Shown one piece after another: positions 9,231-20,398 of a stretch of DNA of 64,000 nucleotides. The DNA lies in contig NC_092407.1 of the NCBI RefSeq assembly GCF_009017415.1, forward strand, positions 3,534,001-3,598,000. The letters are read 5' to 3'. The position numbers and the translations under genes are program-made. The stretch comes from Aspergillus flavus (Eukaryota > Ascomycota > Eurotiomycetes > Eurotiales > Aspergillaceae). Position 1 is the first letter of the stretch. Each line of letters begins with the position of its first letter. Under the pieces are notes generated by a model, which searched no databases, was not told where the DNA came from, and was given only the letters and a program-made list of their open reading frames with translations.

Positions 9231-10097
9231 TCATAATTCAAACGACGCAGACGATTGATGCCGTAATACAAGCATAGTGTAAAGACCATCACCTTCTTGA
9301 AATGCGTCTCCACCGCGGAGAACATAGGTGCATTTAACATCTTTGTTCAATACACCATGAAGGGAGGGCGTATCGTCGGCTATCGTCTTGACATGTCGTT
9401 CAATGAACCTTGTCTCTATCCCGGATATCGACGTATGGTCATGTTGTCTGCAACAGCGCGGATACAGTATCAGGATGTTCGAGCAATGATGCAACGAAGT
9501 TCATGATGTGACTCATATAGTAGTCAAGGTAACCTAAGCCTTCATACCCTCGGTATGTCGTTCTTTAAAGTACAGGTAGCGCTTGTCCAGACGATCACCC
9601 GTCTCGGGGGTAGTAGAGCTGCCAACAATATGCGAAGCTAGAACACGACCAGTCCGACCACTGTCGAGCAACTCTTGCAATGTGGAGTGGACATGGCCAA
9701 CGCGGGATTGGACGCCAATGATGGTCTTCACACCCTTTTCCTTGGTCAATTGGGCCAGTTCTTTCGACGCCTCGGTTGTTGTGCACAGAGGCCACTCGAC
9801 ATAGACGTCTTTACCTCGCTCAATGGCAGGTTTGACGAACTTGTAGTGTGTGAAAAAGACGACGACGCACACGACTAGATCGACAGTATCGGAGTAGCAC
9901 ATTGACTCCACTGCGTCGTAGGCTTTGGCTGACTTGAGATTGTATGTGCTAATAGCCTTGTTACCGCTTTCAAGGGAGGAGTTGCACACGGCCGTAATGG
10001 TATATTTTGAGGAGCTCTGGAGATATGGGAGGTGAGAGACCGGTGCCCAGCCGCCATCGGCGCCAACACAGATCGAGGACTTTGAGGACAACATCAT
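9231..10097 (-). pseudogene. Broken Gfo/Idh/MocA (Gal80-like) oxidoreductase
   Basis: The ATG at 10097 opens 187 codons that read as the N-terminal NAD(P)-binding half of a fungal Gal80-like oxidoreductase: a Gly-rich entry, SHLPYLQSS, TAVCNSSLESGNKAI, DTVDLVVCVV, then the hallmark GKDVYVEWPL and VKTIIGVQSRVG. The frame stops at 9534 just after KERHTEGMKA. The C-terminal domain continues out of frame (YLDYYMSHIMNFVASLLEHP, about 9440-9525) and again in a further frame (LHGVLNKDVKCTYVLRGG, about 9280-9340) up to 9231. Intact relatives are about 370-400 residues long and either regulate galactose genes or act as sugar dehydrogenases. At least two frame breaks and a probable deletion make this non-functional. 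A truncated 187-residue product could still be made. Confidence 0.85.
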
Positions 10098-10932
10098 TCT
10101 AGTAGTGAGATATTTCTGATGGTGGTAACTGGAGGAACCCGTTCCTTATATGCTACGTCGCTATTCAGAGTAGTTAAGAGAACAGAATTACCAATCCTCT
10201 GCGCGAAATTCATATTCCAGCGAGCCATTGACAAAGTAGAGACGATTTATCTTGATAGGATAACTCCTACATAAGCCTCAATTGTATTGGTGGGCCCGTT
10301 CATCTGTGTGTGGGTCGTAGATGGAATTTAAATTACTCACAAATGGTATCCTTCTTCTATTACTAGTATAGGAGAGAAAAGGATGGAAAACTCCTATGAT
10401 CAATTAAGACTTCGTTTTTCTAAGCACCTCAAATACCCTAATGAGCCGTCTAGACTGCGATTCCTCAGGCAGGGTGCTGAATGCAGAATACGCCCAATTC
10501 CCGCGATTCCGGAGCTAAATAATGAATTAGTAGTAATAATACACATTTCGAGATAGATACTAACATGCCCTGTACCAGCCGTCATGCTTCCTACTTCTGT
10601 CCATTACCCCAAGGAGCCTCTTCGAGACATAAGAAATCTGCATTATTTTAGATCAGTAACCAATATCAAACAATATCATTGATTCCATGCCTACCTGACC
10701 TCAGATCAAGGCTCCAAGTCTACTTAAGTCTCCGATAATCTCTCACCGTCTGTTGGTGATATCTGTTCCCATCAATCCTGATCTCAGCCATTCTTCGCAC
10801 GCTTCGCATTTTTTTGTCACCCCGTTCAACTAGTCCGTCCAGGAACTCACGTTGTCCATTGCATTGGATGGTCAGGTCTTTGTCCACTCATCGCGTAGAT
10901 ATCTGCCTATCGTATTGTCGGCTATCGTGAGA
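10098..10932. other. Gene-free stretch with the second copy of the dispersed repeat
   Basis: It contains repeat copy B (10235-10483), AT-rich sequence, and the 3' flank of the 628-residue gene. No gene was seen. Confidence 0.6.
10235..10483 (+). repeat. Diverged dispersed repeat, copy B
   Basis: Same orientation as 7284-7590 and about 3 kb away. The best-preserved part is AGCCGTCTAGACTGCG (10442-10457) with the following CCTCAGGCAGGG block. The copies flank the HAD gene and the Gal80-like pseudogene. Divergence is too high for a recent insertion. Confidence 0.55.
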
Positions 10933-12819
10933 TCAAGGGGCTCTGGTGTGGGAGGATGAAAGGTTGGATTCTGGCAGGTAGCTCATAGTCGAAGGAGCCC
11001 GACCCAAACGAAGCTTCCAGTGGCCAGCGGAGGGGTCTCGATCGAAATAGCTGCGTCGTCCACCAAGACTGGGTTCGCAATAACAACTGTCCACATCTTC
11101 AAAGTTTGCAAAATCAGCTGCATCTCTCTCAGAGCCCTCAGAGACGTAGAAATGTAGATTAATGATGACGTTGCCTATTAGTAAAATCATTTGCTTGGCA
11201 GCTGTACTTTCCTGCAACGCGCGAGTTGCTCCACTAAACCCTTCAATCATTTCGGCGTAGTTTTGCGCGATGTCTGTGACTTGCCCCCGAAGTTGCTCCT
11301 GGCCTCGGGCATCTTTACGGAACCATTCATTCGCTTCATCAAGTCGTTTCTCAGTCACCAAGGGATCATTTCTGTAAGGCAAAGGCCATGCTGTTGTTTT
11401 ATGTACCACTGGCTCGGAGAGCCCAGGTGGAGGTCTTATGCGTTTGCTGGTCATTAGGTTTAAATATCCTGGAAAGCCTGTCGCGGGAGTTCCCTTCCAT
11501 CTTTCAGTAAAATCATACCAGATAGGACTTAACCCTAACGGTTTCTCAGTCACTTCTAACTGACAATTTGCACTGAAATCTACCTTTCCCGAATTAATTG
11601 AATCTGTGGTTGCTGACTCGCCGCTTAGATTAGGAACACGTGCATACGAGCTGTCCATAGTCGTAGTTCCCTGGATGTGTGCATCGTATGCTTCCATTTG
11701 TGCAGCCGAGACGTTGTCCTGTTCCGCAGTAATTTGCTCATACACAGCACCTTTAAGCAATGTAAGCTTTTCTTCGTTAGTATAGCCTTCGTCATCTTCA
11801 AAAGGGCTATCAAGCTCAGGGTATAGGGTATCAGCACGAGGCATCTGTGGGGCATCTATATCATTCGAAAGCGGAGAGCGGGACAATTCCGACGTCTGTG
11901 ACTGACACTCCATCACTGGTGTACTTGGCTTAGAGCTCGATACATGCTCATACCCAGCACCCAGAGAGGGATCCCATGAGATAGATGAAAAATCTCTCGA
12001 TCGATCTTCATGTGGCTCTGAGAGCGATGGATGTAGAGTCAAGAAGCTCTCATGAGCAACAGTATGATCATAGTGAACAGGTACCGATTCGTAAGGAGAC
12101 CGGTTGCCCGGGGTGTCGAAACTGGCGCTGTAGATATTCAGGGAGGAGTCCGTCATGATATTACCCTCAGCTATGAAGTTCTGGTTGTAAAGGTTGGGTT
12201 GCGATACACCCATGAAAGACAGCCCACTGGAGATCGAATGTAAATCTGTCGACCAGGGAAGGTGCTCCGAGCTGTGATAGCCATCATCTGTCAAGAATGG
12301 GCTCTCCGATATGCAGCTATGTTGCTGTGAATGTGAGTACGGATAGGAGTAGCCGTAGGTCTGGGAATAATTAAGAGGATTCTCTTGGTAGTGAATAATG
12401 TCTGCGTTCGTCGGCCATGCCCCTTCCCCAGACTGTACTACTGGACTATAATTGTACGATTGCAAATGAAACTGGGAGGATGCCGAGGACCCTTCACTGT
12501 GCTTGTTCAAATTGCACTCACCACTATGCGCACGATGAAGGGCAGATAATCGAGAGCGAGGCTTGCTTTGGCCCGGTCCGAAGAGGGTCATGGGGGTTTG
12601 ACTGTCCTTGGTGCTTTCTAGTTGCAAAGGCTTCCAGGACTTATTGCCTTTGTTTCGGGGGTGTGCCTTGGCGAATTTGGTCAAGCAGATGGCTTGTGAC
12701 GACGGAAGATCATCAAGATTACGCAATTCATAAACGTCATCCTGGTACATAGGGGTCTGTATATTTCTGGACTTAAAGGTCTGGCTGTGAGGCCTCCCGA
12801 GGGGTCTTCTAAAGGCCAT
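10933..12819 (-). CDS. Large, mostly disordered protein of unknown function
   Basis: A single exon of 628 residues with a real ATG at 12819. The N-terminal 450 residues are Ser/His/Gln/Tyr-rich low-complexity sequence, for example a Tyr/Ser/His-rich run near 155-170. The last 180 residues look more ordered: IWYDFTERWKGTP (about 435), then a helical segment with TEKRLDEANEWFRKDARG and IAQNYAEMIEGF (about 495-540). No membrane segment, signal peptide or catalytic motif is visible. The composition suits a regulatory or scaffold protein. The C-terminal part is probably what is conserved in fungi; I cannot name a family. An upstream intron adding residues cannot be excluded. Confidence 0.7.
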   Translation of the reverse strand: MAFRRPLGRPHSQTFKSRNIQTPMYQDDVYELRNLDDLPSSQAICLTKFAKAHPRNKGNKSWKPLQLESTKDSQTPMTLFGPGQSKPRSRLSALHRAHSGECNLNKHSEGSSASSQFHLQSYNYSPVVQSGEGAWPTNADIIHYQENPLNYSQTYGYSYPYSHSQQHSCISESPFLTDDGYHSSEHLPWSTDLHSISSGLSFMGVSQPNLYNQNFIAEGNIMTDSSLNIYSASFDTPGNRSPYESVPVHYDHTVAHESFLTLHPSLSEPHEDRSRDFSSISWDPSLGAGYEHVSSSKPSTPVMECQSQTSELSRSPLSNDIDAPQMPRADTLYPELDSPFEDDEGYTNEEKLTLLKGAVYEQITAEQDNVSAAQMEAYDAHIQGTTTMDSSYARVPNLSGESATTDSINSGKVDFSANCQLEVTEKPLGLSPIWYDFTERWKGTPATGFPGYLNLMTSKRIRPPPGLSEPVVHKTTAWPLPYRNDPLVTEKRLDEANEWFRKDARGQEQLRGQVTDIAQNYAEMIEGFSGATRALQESTAAKQMILLIGNVIINLHFYVSEGSERDAADFANFEDVDSCYCEPSLGGRRSYFDRDPSAGHWKLRLGRAPSTMSYLPESNLSSSHTRAP

Positions 12820-13908
12820 TCTCGACGCGACGTGATTATCTTCGGCAAATAGAGGAAGGACAAGACTCTTTGGGAGAGACTGTGCTTTTTCTGGGAGAGA
12901 GTCAGGCCGCGTGATCGAGAGTGGTGAGGATATGGAGAAACTATTTGAAAGGGGAGTTTGTGGAAGGAAAGATGAGAAGCGCCGGATCTTGATGTGTTTG
13001 GAGACTGGTTCAAGGGGAAAGGCGCTGTCTGTTCTGATGGGTGTGAGCTGGGGTGCTGGTGTTAGTGTAGAGAGACGCGACCCAGAAGACTGGACAATTA
13101 TTGGGAGTTAGAAGGCGCGCAAAGATCGCGAAGAATTGCTAGGTACTGACTAACATGTTGCGAGTCGCACTTTGACGCAGGCCTTGGCCATTCACTTGAA
13201 GATGGCGTGACGGCTCTGTTGTCGACATGATGAAACGGACTAGTGGCACTGGAGATTGGGCGACAGGCGCCCAGAGGAGCTCTTCCTGGTGCGATGTTCT
13301 CAATAGTCACTGCGGCCTTCTTCCTGCGAGACTTTTGGCCTGGTGTAGAAGTTGGGATCAGCAACAAAACAGAGGCACTAGATCAGCCTCTGCGGGGAGA
13401 AATGCCTTACGACGACGGTTTTTTCTGGTCCTCACTTCATCCGACATCTCAACCCTGAGCCATTCCAATGTATTCCACGAGATCACCAGTTTATTTGATG
13501 GATACGCATCAAACGATATATTTTAGCAAGTGTACGTGTGTCTGCGAGGCAATTTATATTGTAATGGGATGTGCTTAAGGTACAACGAATTAGTAAACAG
13601 ACGTGCATCTCTCGCATTAGAGAAAAGATAAGGAAGGTACAGGTCGGCGATACTGGTGCGGATCTCCGAGAACTCATGCGGACTAGTAGTAGGAAGGAGT
13701 TAGATTCTACTGTTTCGAGAAGCAACAAATGCTAGGCATATATCCAACTATAGAAGTATTGAAACAGACCCATTTGATTACTGATTGCGTGAGCACAGCT
13801 ATTTATTATATCTTTCTGATTATGTTAAGACAGCAGGAAATCACTGGGCAAATTCGATACAAGAAACAACTTCAGAAGCGCAGATACACACCTATCATTG
13901 AACGTTAT
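12820..13908. other. Intergenic, no firm gene
   Basis: 1.1 kb between a start and a stop on the minus strand. A plus-strand frame at 13243-13458 and a minus-strand frame at 13098-13367 overlap each other; neither has a recognisable domain and I do not call them. Confidence 0.5.
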
Positions 13909-14684
13909 TTACCATTGGCTACGCTGTGCACCGCCTGCAGGGTATCGGTTCTCTGACTCAAGGGTAGGAGAGCCCAGTTTACTTGGCTCATGACCATAAG
14001 CACCTTCACTGTGCCGGCCAATGCCGGAACCAGGCGTGTTGTAGCTGCTGCCTCCTGGTGCACCACCAGGGGAACCATAAGAGTTCGTGCCCAAACTATA
14101 ACGGCCAGGGCCAGATCCATAGCCACCATAGCTGCCAGTTCCTGCCTGAGAGCCAAAATCACCGGTCCCTGCTCCATAATGACCCGTACCATGATGAGAG
14201 CCATATCCCCCAGCGTTCGTTTCATAATTGCGAACATTAGGGTGGGGGCCATACTCTCCAGCGCCAGACCCATAGTTACCCGCAGCTGGATGGGAACCAG
14301 ACTCACCAGCACCAGACCGATAATTGCCTGGGTTAAGCTTGCCGTAATTAGTAGTTTCAGATCCGTAGGTGCCCTGGCCAGTTTGAGATCCGTATGTATT
14401 GGTGCTGGAGCCATAGCTTCCCCGCGCCCGTCTTCGATCCATATTCGTGAGATCCGTAGTCGCCGGTATTGGACCCATATTTATTGGTGGGTCTAGATCC
14501 ATAGCCAGTATATGATTCGTATTTTCCAGTATTAGAACTTCCAGCCTGGTTACGATGCTCTAAACAAGAAGTCATTTGTCAGCAACGGTTGATATGGATT
14601 CTCACAGAAGGTGGATCTCATACCCTTGGAATCGTGGTGATGGCCGGTCACAGCATCTTTAACCTTGTGAAGGAGATGCGACAT
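13909..14684 (-). pseudogene. Gly/Tyr/Ser-rich repeat protein with a one-base frame break
   Basis: Exon 1 is 14684-14624 (MSHLLHKVKDAVTGHHHDSK), the intron 14623-14560 (GTATGA..TTTAG), and exon 2 runs from 14559 to the stop at 13909. The N-terminus is a short amphipathic Lys/His helix, as in small fungal stress or conidial proteins. The body is about 230 residues of repeats of the form YGS-x-T/A-G. At 14420-14423 a run of four C (G on the coding strand) separates two frames with the same repeat text: before it TGDYGSHEYGSKTGAG, after it SYGSSTNTYGSQTGQG. One base fewer in the run would join them, so this is either a real frameshift or a sequencing error in a homopolymer. As written, translation stops about 20 codons after the break. 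The function is unknown. Confidence 0.7.
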
Positions 14685-16221
14685 TGTGGAGTGCTGTGAT
14701 GTAGAAGGTCAATTCTTGAATGGGATGTAGACTCAACTTTGTAATGTAGTGTTTGCAGTTCATGAACAGATATTTTTGAGAGCATAGACACCCGGCCATG
14801 GATATCAATTGATATATATACTTTAACAATGGGCGAGTGTACACCTTGGAGTACACTGACGCCATATAGTCAGATTGCAAAGAACGGTGATAGAGGGGTC
14901 AAAAATTGGTTCAATTTAGGACAATGACGTTGGATGTCTTCATCATGCCTTTGTTCTGTGTATGTTGAAGTTAAGAAGAAGATCGTTTATAGTACCAACC
15001 ACGTCACTAGCCCCAAACGGGACCAAATAAGCTATCGCACCAGCACCAGCCACGACTCGCCGTGGCCGCCACATTTTCTCAGTCTCCCCCACCTTCGTGG
15101 AAGGTTCCACCTTTGCCTATCGCAAGGGGAAACAGACCCATAAAAACCATGAAGTGGTTTTCTAGTCCGGTTACTGTGTACTGACTACTCCGTAGTACGT
15201 ACTCTTCGAATGGAAAATTATTGTCGTAGGGTTAATATGTTCGATGGTTCTAGAAAGTTGTGCTCACTCACTATATTCCAACAACCAGGGACATAACTCC
15301 GAATATCCAAGAATACGACGTGTTTTCTTTGAAATTTGAAGTGAAGTCGATGGTTTAAGTAGAAGGGAAGAAGAGTTCTTTTGGTTCCATCTTGAACCTT
15401 ATTCCTCGTGGACAATAAAGAATTGATATTTGCATCTGGGGGTGAATGGACATCCATGGATGTTCTTTTTCACTACTACAGAAGACCGAAGAGTGGTCCC
15501 GTGAATGCGCGTAGGGCGACGATCGAAATGCAATCCGTTGGTGTGGGGTGGGGGCCGATGACAGCATGATCTGCGGGGGACGATTTCTTACCTTATTCAG
15601 AGAGGAACCGAAGGTCCTGAAAATCAGGTATCACCAGATATTGCAGGTAGTTGAACATTGTACGATGTTCATACTCATCGTAAGACATGGGAGAAAACAA
15701 CTAAAAACAAACAAAGAATGCGGACTCCACTGCCGTCACCAGGTCGGCAAACAACCCTGGGGAATAATACCCAACAATTATAGTTGCCTGATCTCCCTGC
15801 CTGAGGCGCCACATGATCATCCCGTGACTCCGAGGCTGTGCTGCGGTTGTTGCGTGTTACGGAGACGAACGGAGTCACCCTCACAAACTAAACTCTCGTT
15901 CTTTTCCCCCTTCTCCACCCCCCATTGCATCGTTCATGACTCTTCTGCAACTCCTTTTCCCCTCTCTCATATTTTGTCCCCTCCGGTGCTGACTGAATAT
16001 CGCTGATTTGATTCACTTTCCTTTTGTTGTTTTCCCTCCCCTCTCGATGAGTGCCCGCTTTATCCTCCTTCGACGACCGTCCGATTGGTCATAGCTCTCA
16101 GTCAACAACAAAAAAGAGCCCTCGCACCGAACTCTGAAACTCTCCTGGAATTCTCGTGGATTTTCCCCTCCAGTCAGACACAGGTAGTCTTCTGGTTGTT
16201 ATTTCTCACAAGAGCTCAACT
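14685..16221. other. Long spacer with pyrimidine-rich leader of the RING gene
   Basis: The 9-mer TACTCCGTA lies at 15186-15194. From about 15890 to 16080 the plus strand is strongly C/T-rich (runs such as TTTTCCCCC), typical of a fungal promoter or long 5' leader. Small frames here have no recognisable content. Confidence 0.5.
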
Positions 16222-18902
16222 ATGCGACCGCCACGTCTGATCTTTCTTGTTTTCTGTTTCATCTTCTTTCCGATCTTCCTCACTCTCTTTTCTGTTCTTA
16301 CATCATCGTCTCGTGTGACCACCCCCAGTTCGTTCGCTGGTCGAGCGACGGGACTTCATGCGCTCTTTTCCTTCAACATACCCTCGTCACTGTTCCCACC
16401 GTCTGCTATCATCAGCCTGACCGATGATAACTCGACATTCTTCCTGGCCCGGCCCGCAGCGTTTGGCCCGCTCCTTCCTGACAAGGGGCTCAGCGGTCAG
16501 CTATGGATCGGCAGCGGATTTGGAGATAGAACCACTGCCGGAGCGGAAGGCGAATTAGGGTGTTCAGATATTCCAGGGTGGGGTGAGGGCGACGGCCACA
16601 GGCAGGATATACCCGCGGCGTCGGATGCCCTGCTCGGGAAGCCTGTGCCTGGTGGAGCTGACCCGGCGACTTCGAATATCCATCGTACGGATCCTAAGCC
16701 AGACATCGACTCACAAGCCAGCCCAAATGACGGTGTGGTGACACCGTCGACGAACGATGGCACGGATGACCACCTGCACCACCCACTCCCCGAATCTAAA
16801 GTAGCGGAGTCGGGTGTCTCGGAGCAGCGCGGGGATAGCCACCAGAACAGGCAAACTGAGCATGCCGATATACAATCGTTACAAGAGAGCGCCGAGATCA
16901 CTGGTAAGGTTGTCCTATTGAGTCGGGGTGGCTGCGGCTTCTTGGAGAAGGTCAAATGGGTCCAAAGGCGGGGAGGAATCGCGTTGATTGTTGGAGATGA
17001 TACCCGAGGAGGCAGCCTTATCACCATGTACGCGCGAGGTGACACATCCAACGTGACAATTCCGGCTCTCTTCACCTCGTATACCACGGCGCATTTGCTC
17101 TCATCGCTTGTTCCTCCGCAGGCCCGGGGAGATTCGAGCGCAGATGATGCTCCCGGACCACGCCACACAAAGCTTTTCGGTCAGAGCACGACTGAATACC
17201 AGGAGATAGTGCCTTCGACGACATCCGCCGCGGCTGTGTCGCCAACTTCCACACGATATGCCGCATCATCTGGCGGAAAATCGACCACGGCGACCCGCAA
17301 AGCAGGCTTCATTCAGAGTCTTGTGTCTCTGTTAGGAATAGGGAGGAACAGCGGACGCTTGCCAGAGGATAGCCAACGACCTCCCAGTAGTGGAAACATT
17401 GATTGGGTTCTAAAAGATCCCTGGGATGATATGGAGATGTCCGAGGATGGCACCGACCGTGTCCACAACCGGGCAAAAGCCGATAGCGGTGCTGGTGAAC
17501 GCAAGAAATCTGATGTTTCTTCACAAGAGGCCGACGGTGATGGGTTTGTGATTGGCGTTCAGGATTGGCGCGACCCAGACCTTTTAGTCCCGATCAGCAG
17601 TTCCATCCCACTCCCGAGCAGTGTCCCGGAGTCGGACGCTAGCAAAACCCAGACTACCGGGAAAGGCTCACGCCCCACAGGTGCGTCACTCAAGGGTGGT
17701 AGCATAACTCCAGGAAGCGGCGAGTATCGTACACTAGATAAGTCAAAGAGTAGCAAAGCAGAGTTGCACAGTTCCAATCACAAGAGCTTGACGAGTGACA
17801 CTCAAGGATACGCTAAGCAGAGCAAGGGATGGTTTGCAAGACATTTTTCTTGGACGAAGCGTGGCGAGAAGGACTCGAGTCGTCCTGTCAGGCGAGATCA
17901 TATCGAAGACCGAAAGTTGCATGGTGCAGCTGCAGTCCAGGGCCTCCAAAACACTGGACAGCTCGAGCACGAGGGTTTATGGGTTACGTTGACACCGACA
18001 AGCATGTCCACTAGTCCGTTCTTCGATACACTTCTGATACTCGTCGTGAGCCCCCTGCTTACACTGACGGCGGTTTATGCTCTTTTGCTGTTGCGCTCTC
18101 GCATCCGTCGACGACGTTGGCGAGCCCCCAAATCTCTTGTTGACCGCCTTCCCGTAAGAACCTACCACACAATCAACACATCTTCGTCCTCAACATCGAG
18201 CTCGTCCCGGTCCTCTAGTCCTGGTCCGGTCTCACCAACTTCGCCCCTGCTGGGCTCTCGAAACCGGTCGGGACACCGTCGCTCGCAGGAAACAGCAGAG
18301 GCCACGGTAGACCTGAAGAGCCCCAAAATGAAGTCATCCAAGAAAGAGAAGGCTGGCTCGTCATCCGCGCTTTGGAGACGCAAATATACTGGCCGGCAGG
18401 TGGAGTGCGTTGTCTGCCTCGAAGAATACGTGGACGGACAGAGCAGGGTGATGAGCTTGCCCTGTGGGCATGAGTTCCATGCGGAGTGCATGTAAGTGGC
18501 GGTTAAACTAATTATCTTCTAGTCTGTATCGCTAACAGTAATAGTACCCCGTGGCTGACAACTCGTCGGCGAACCTGTCCCATCTGCAAAGGGGATGTCG
18601 TTCGGTCAATGTCCCAGAATAAGGCCGCTGAAACACGCGAACCTGCGGAGTCGATCGACCACACCTACCCTCATGAACTAGATTCACATCCCAACGCGTC
18701 GTCTGCTCCAGTCCCAATTACGAACAACGGTGAAGATGAAGTGTCGGACCTCGAACGCCGCGGTGGCTCAGATGCTGGTCTGCTTGAGCGGCACTCATCT
18801 TCGGCGCCCCCGCCGAACTGGAGAAACTTCGCCGCACTTAGCTTCTCGGCCCTCAGCGGCGATACTATCTGGCATCAAGGCCGGACTGATCGCGAGCGAT
18901 AA
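16222..18902 (+). CDS. PA-TM-RING E3 ubiquitin ligase
   Basis: Two exons, 16222-18491 and 18545-18902, with a 53-nt intron (GTAAGT..AATAG) inside the RING; 875 residues. The start is the ATG at 16222; the frame upstream begins only with GTG. A signal anchor (about 5-30) precedes a luminal part holding a split protease-associated domain (GKVVLLSRGGCGF..VKWVQRRGGIALIVGDD at about 225-265), then a long Ser/Pro-rich insert. A single membrane segment (LLILVVSPLLTLTAVYALLL, about 600-620) precedes the basic cytosolic part. The RING-H2 finger spans 729-771: CVVC..CGHEFHAEC, then ITPWL and TCPIC. The splice choice is set by restoring C-I-x-P-W-L. Relatives ubiquitinate membrane cargo at the Golgi, endosome or vacuole. 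About 130 disordered residues follow the finger. Confidence 0.92.
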
Positions 18903-19435
18903 TCTTTTCACTTTTCCTTCTCGAATACCCCTAGCATATAGTGACGGCAAAGCATGGACCTCGGTTCCTTCAGGGACCCACCGCTTTGCGATCGGAAAAT
19001 ATTTCCCATTGGCGATCTTTTAGGCTGTCCACATTGGACTTGGTTGGCGTTATTACGGATACGGTGTGCAGGCGCAGTGCAGGACGAGGCAGATCATTAG
19101 CTCTACGAGGCGGCTGAAAACAGCCAACAGCCAATGATTTCATTTGTGATCCCTCTTTTCTGGACAGTTACTAGTTTCTTTCTACTTCCTAAACATGGTG
19201 AATAGCGTCTTCTGATTGTATTGCGACGGCACTCCTCTTGTGTATGAACTCTATTGATGTATGTATATTAAACTAAGTGGGCCGAGACACTCGATCTATC
19301 GGATCGGGTAATATAAATAGAGGCGCTATTGAATCCCGTGACGTCATGTGCCCGCCGCTAAGCCTCCTGAGAAGAAAATAAAAAACATTCAATCTTTCCA
19401 CCTCTCGCAAGCTGGAGACATCAATCAATTATACC
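18903..19435. other. Intergenic spacer between RING gene and RRT8-like gene
   Basis: 3' flank of the RING gene and promoter of the next gene. A TATA-like TATAAATAG lies at 19312-19320 and a palindrome TGACGTCA at 19339-19346. Confidence 0.6.
19339..19346. promoter_or_regulatory. CRE/ATF-type palindrome TGACGTCA
   Basis: A perfect 8-bp bZIP site 90 bp before the ATG of the RRT8-like gene, just downstream of a TATA-like TATAAATAG. Fungal AtfA/ATF-type bZIP factors that drive conidial and stress genes bind this sequence. Its position near the expected transcription start makes function uncertain. Confidence 0.35.
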
Positions 19436-20398
19436 ATGGATGACAAGGCCAAGAAGGCCCTTATTGAAGAGGCCAAGCATGCCCAAGAGGTCGCTCAAGA
19501 GGTCGCCCTATCGGGCGCCTACATCTATCCTTTCAAGGTGAGATATCCTTTCGACAGCTCCCTCACTCCACAGTTGACATATTACGATTAATACACAGAA
19601 ATTCTAACCGCAGTTGAATGCAGGGCATAGTGTACTTCGCGTACCACAAGGACCTCTGGCGTCCGCTCCTCTCGCAGGTCGGACAAATCAGTAGTCTCGG
19701 TTTCAGCGTGACAGGCGCCATGTTCTTCTTCACATACGTACCACAGGTGGCTATCATGTCATTCACCAGCGGCCCCTTTGCGCCCATTTCCGCCGCTCTG
19801 CTCATTCTCACCGAAAGTTCCACGATCACAAACTTTCTTGCCCGCTCTTTCCTCCTGGAAGAGGCATTGACGGATACCTTCGACGGCACGCTCATTGCCT
19901 GCGGTCACGAATCGCTTGTGGCAGAGGGTCGACAGATCAAGCCCCAGGCGGGCAGAGATGCCATTGCCCGACTGGGCAAAATGGTGAAGCGCCCTCTGGA
20001 TCGGATGAAGCCGCAGGCGTTGCTGCATTCGCTGATCCTTCTACCGTTGAATTTTATTCCGGTGGTGGGAACTGCGTTGTACGCATATGCGCAGGGGAAG
20101 AAGTTAGGGCCGGTGGCTCATACGAGGTATTTCCAGCTGAAGGGGTGGGGTGAGAAGCAGAAGGATGCATGGGTGGAAAAGAACAGGGGGGCGTATACGG
20201 GGTACGTTTGTTCATTTCCTTTTAATCATTCCATTTGAGATGGATACTTTGTTTGGATTGTTATTGACTTGCCTGACTAGGCTCGGAATGGCCTCGTTCT
20301 TTCTGGAAATGATCCCTTTCGCTTCCATCGCTTTTTCGTTCACGAACACCGTGGGCGCGGCGCTGTGGGCGGCGGATTTGGAAACAGCACGCAGGTAA
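19436..20398 (+). CDS. RRT8/LDS-like multi-pass membrane protein
   Basis: Three exons: 19436-19537, 19624-20201 and 20281-20398 (introns of 86 and 79 nt, GTGAGA and GTACGT donors); 265 residues. It starts MDDKAKKALIEEAKHAQE, a soluble helix, followed by hydrophobic segments at about 70-90 (FSVTGAMFFFTYVPQVAIM), 95-115, 183-205 (LILLPLNFIPVVGTALYAY) and 235-258. Between them is a polar helix with RDAIARLGKMVKRPLDRMKP. This layout and the YFQLKGW motif match the fungal family of outer spore wall RRT8 / lipid-droplet LDS proteins (EI24-like). Yeast members act in dityrosine spore-wall assembly and sit on lipid droplets. The upstream TGACGTCA fits conidial expression but does not prove it. Confidence 0.8.

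Noticed and set aside
13098..13526. Overlapping short frames on both strands
   Set aside because: Neither strand gives a recognisable domain or splice pattern; too little to call a gene.
16497..17168. Minus-strand frame of 223 codons inside the RING gene
   Set aside because: Antisense of the low-complexity insert of a well-supported gene.
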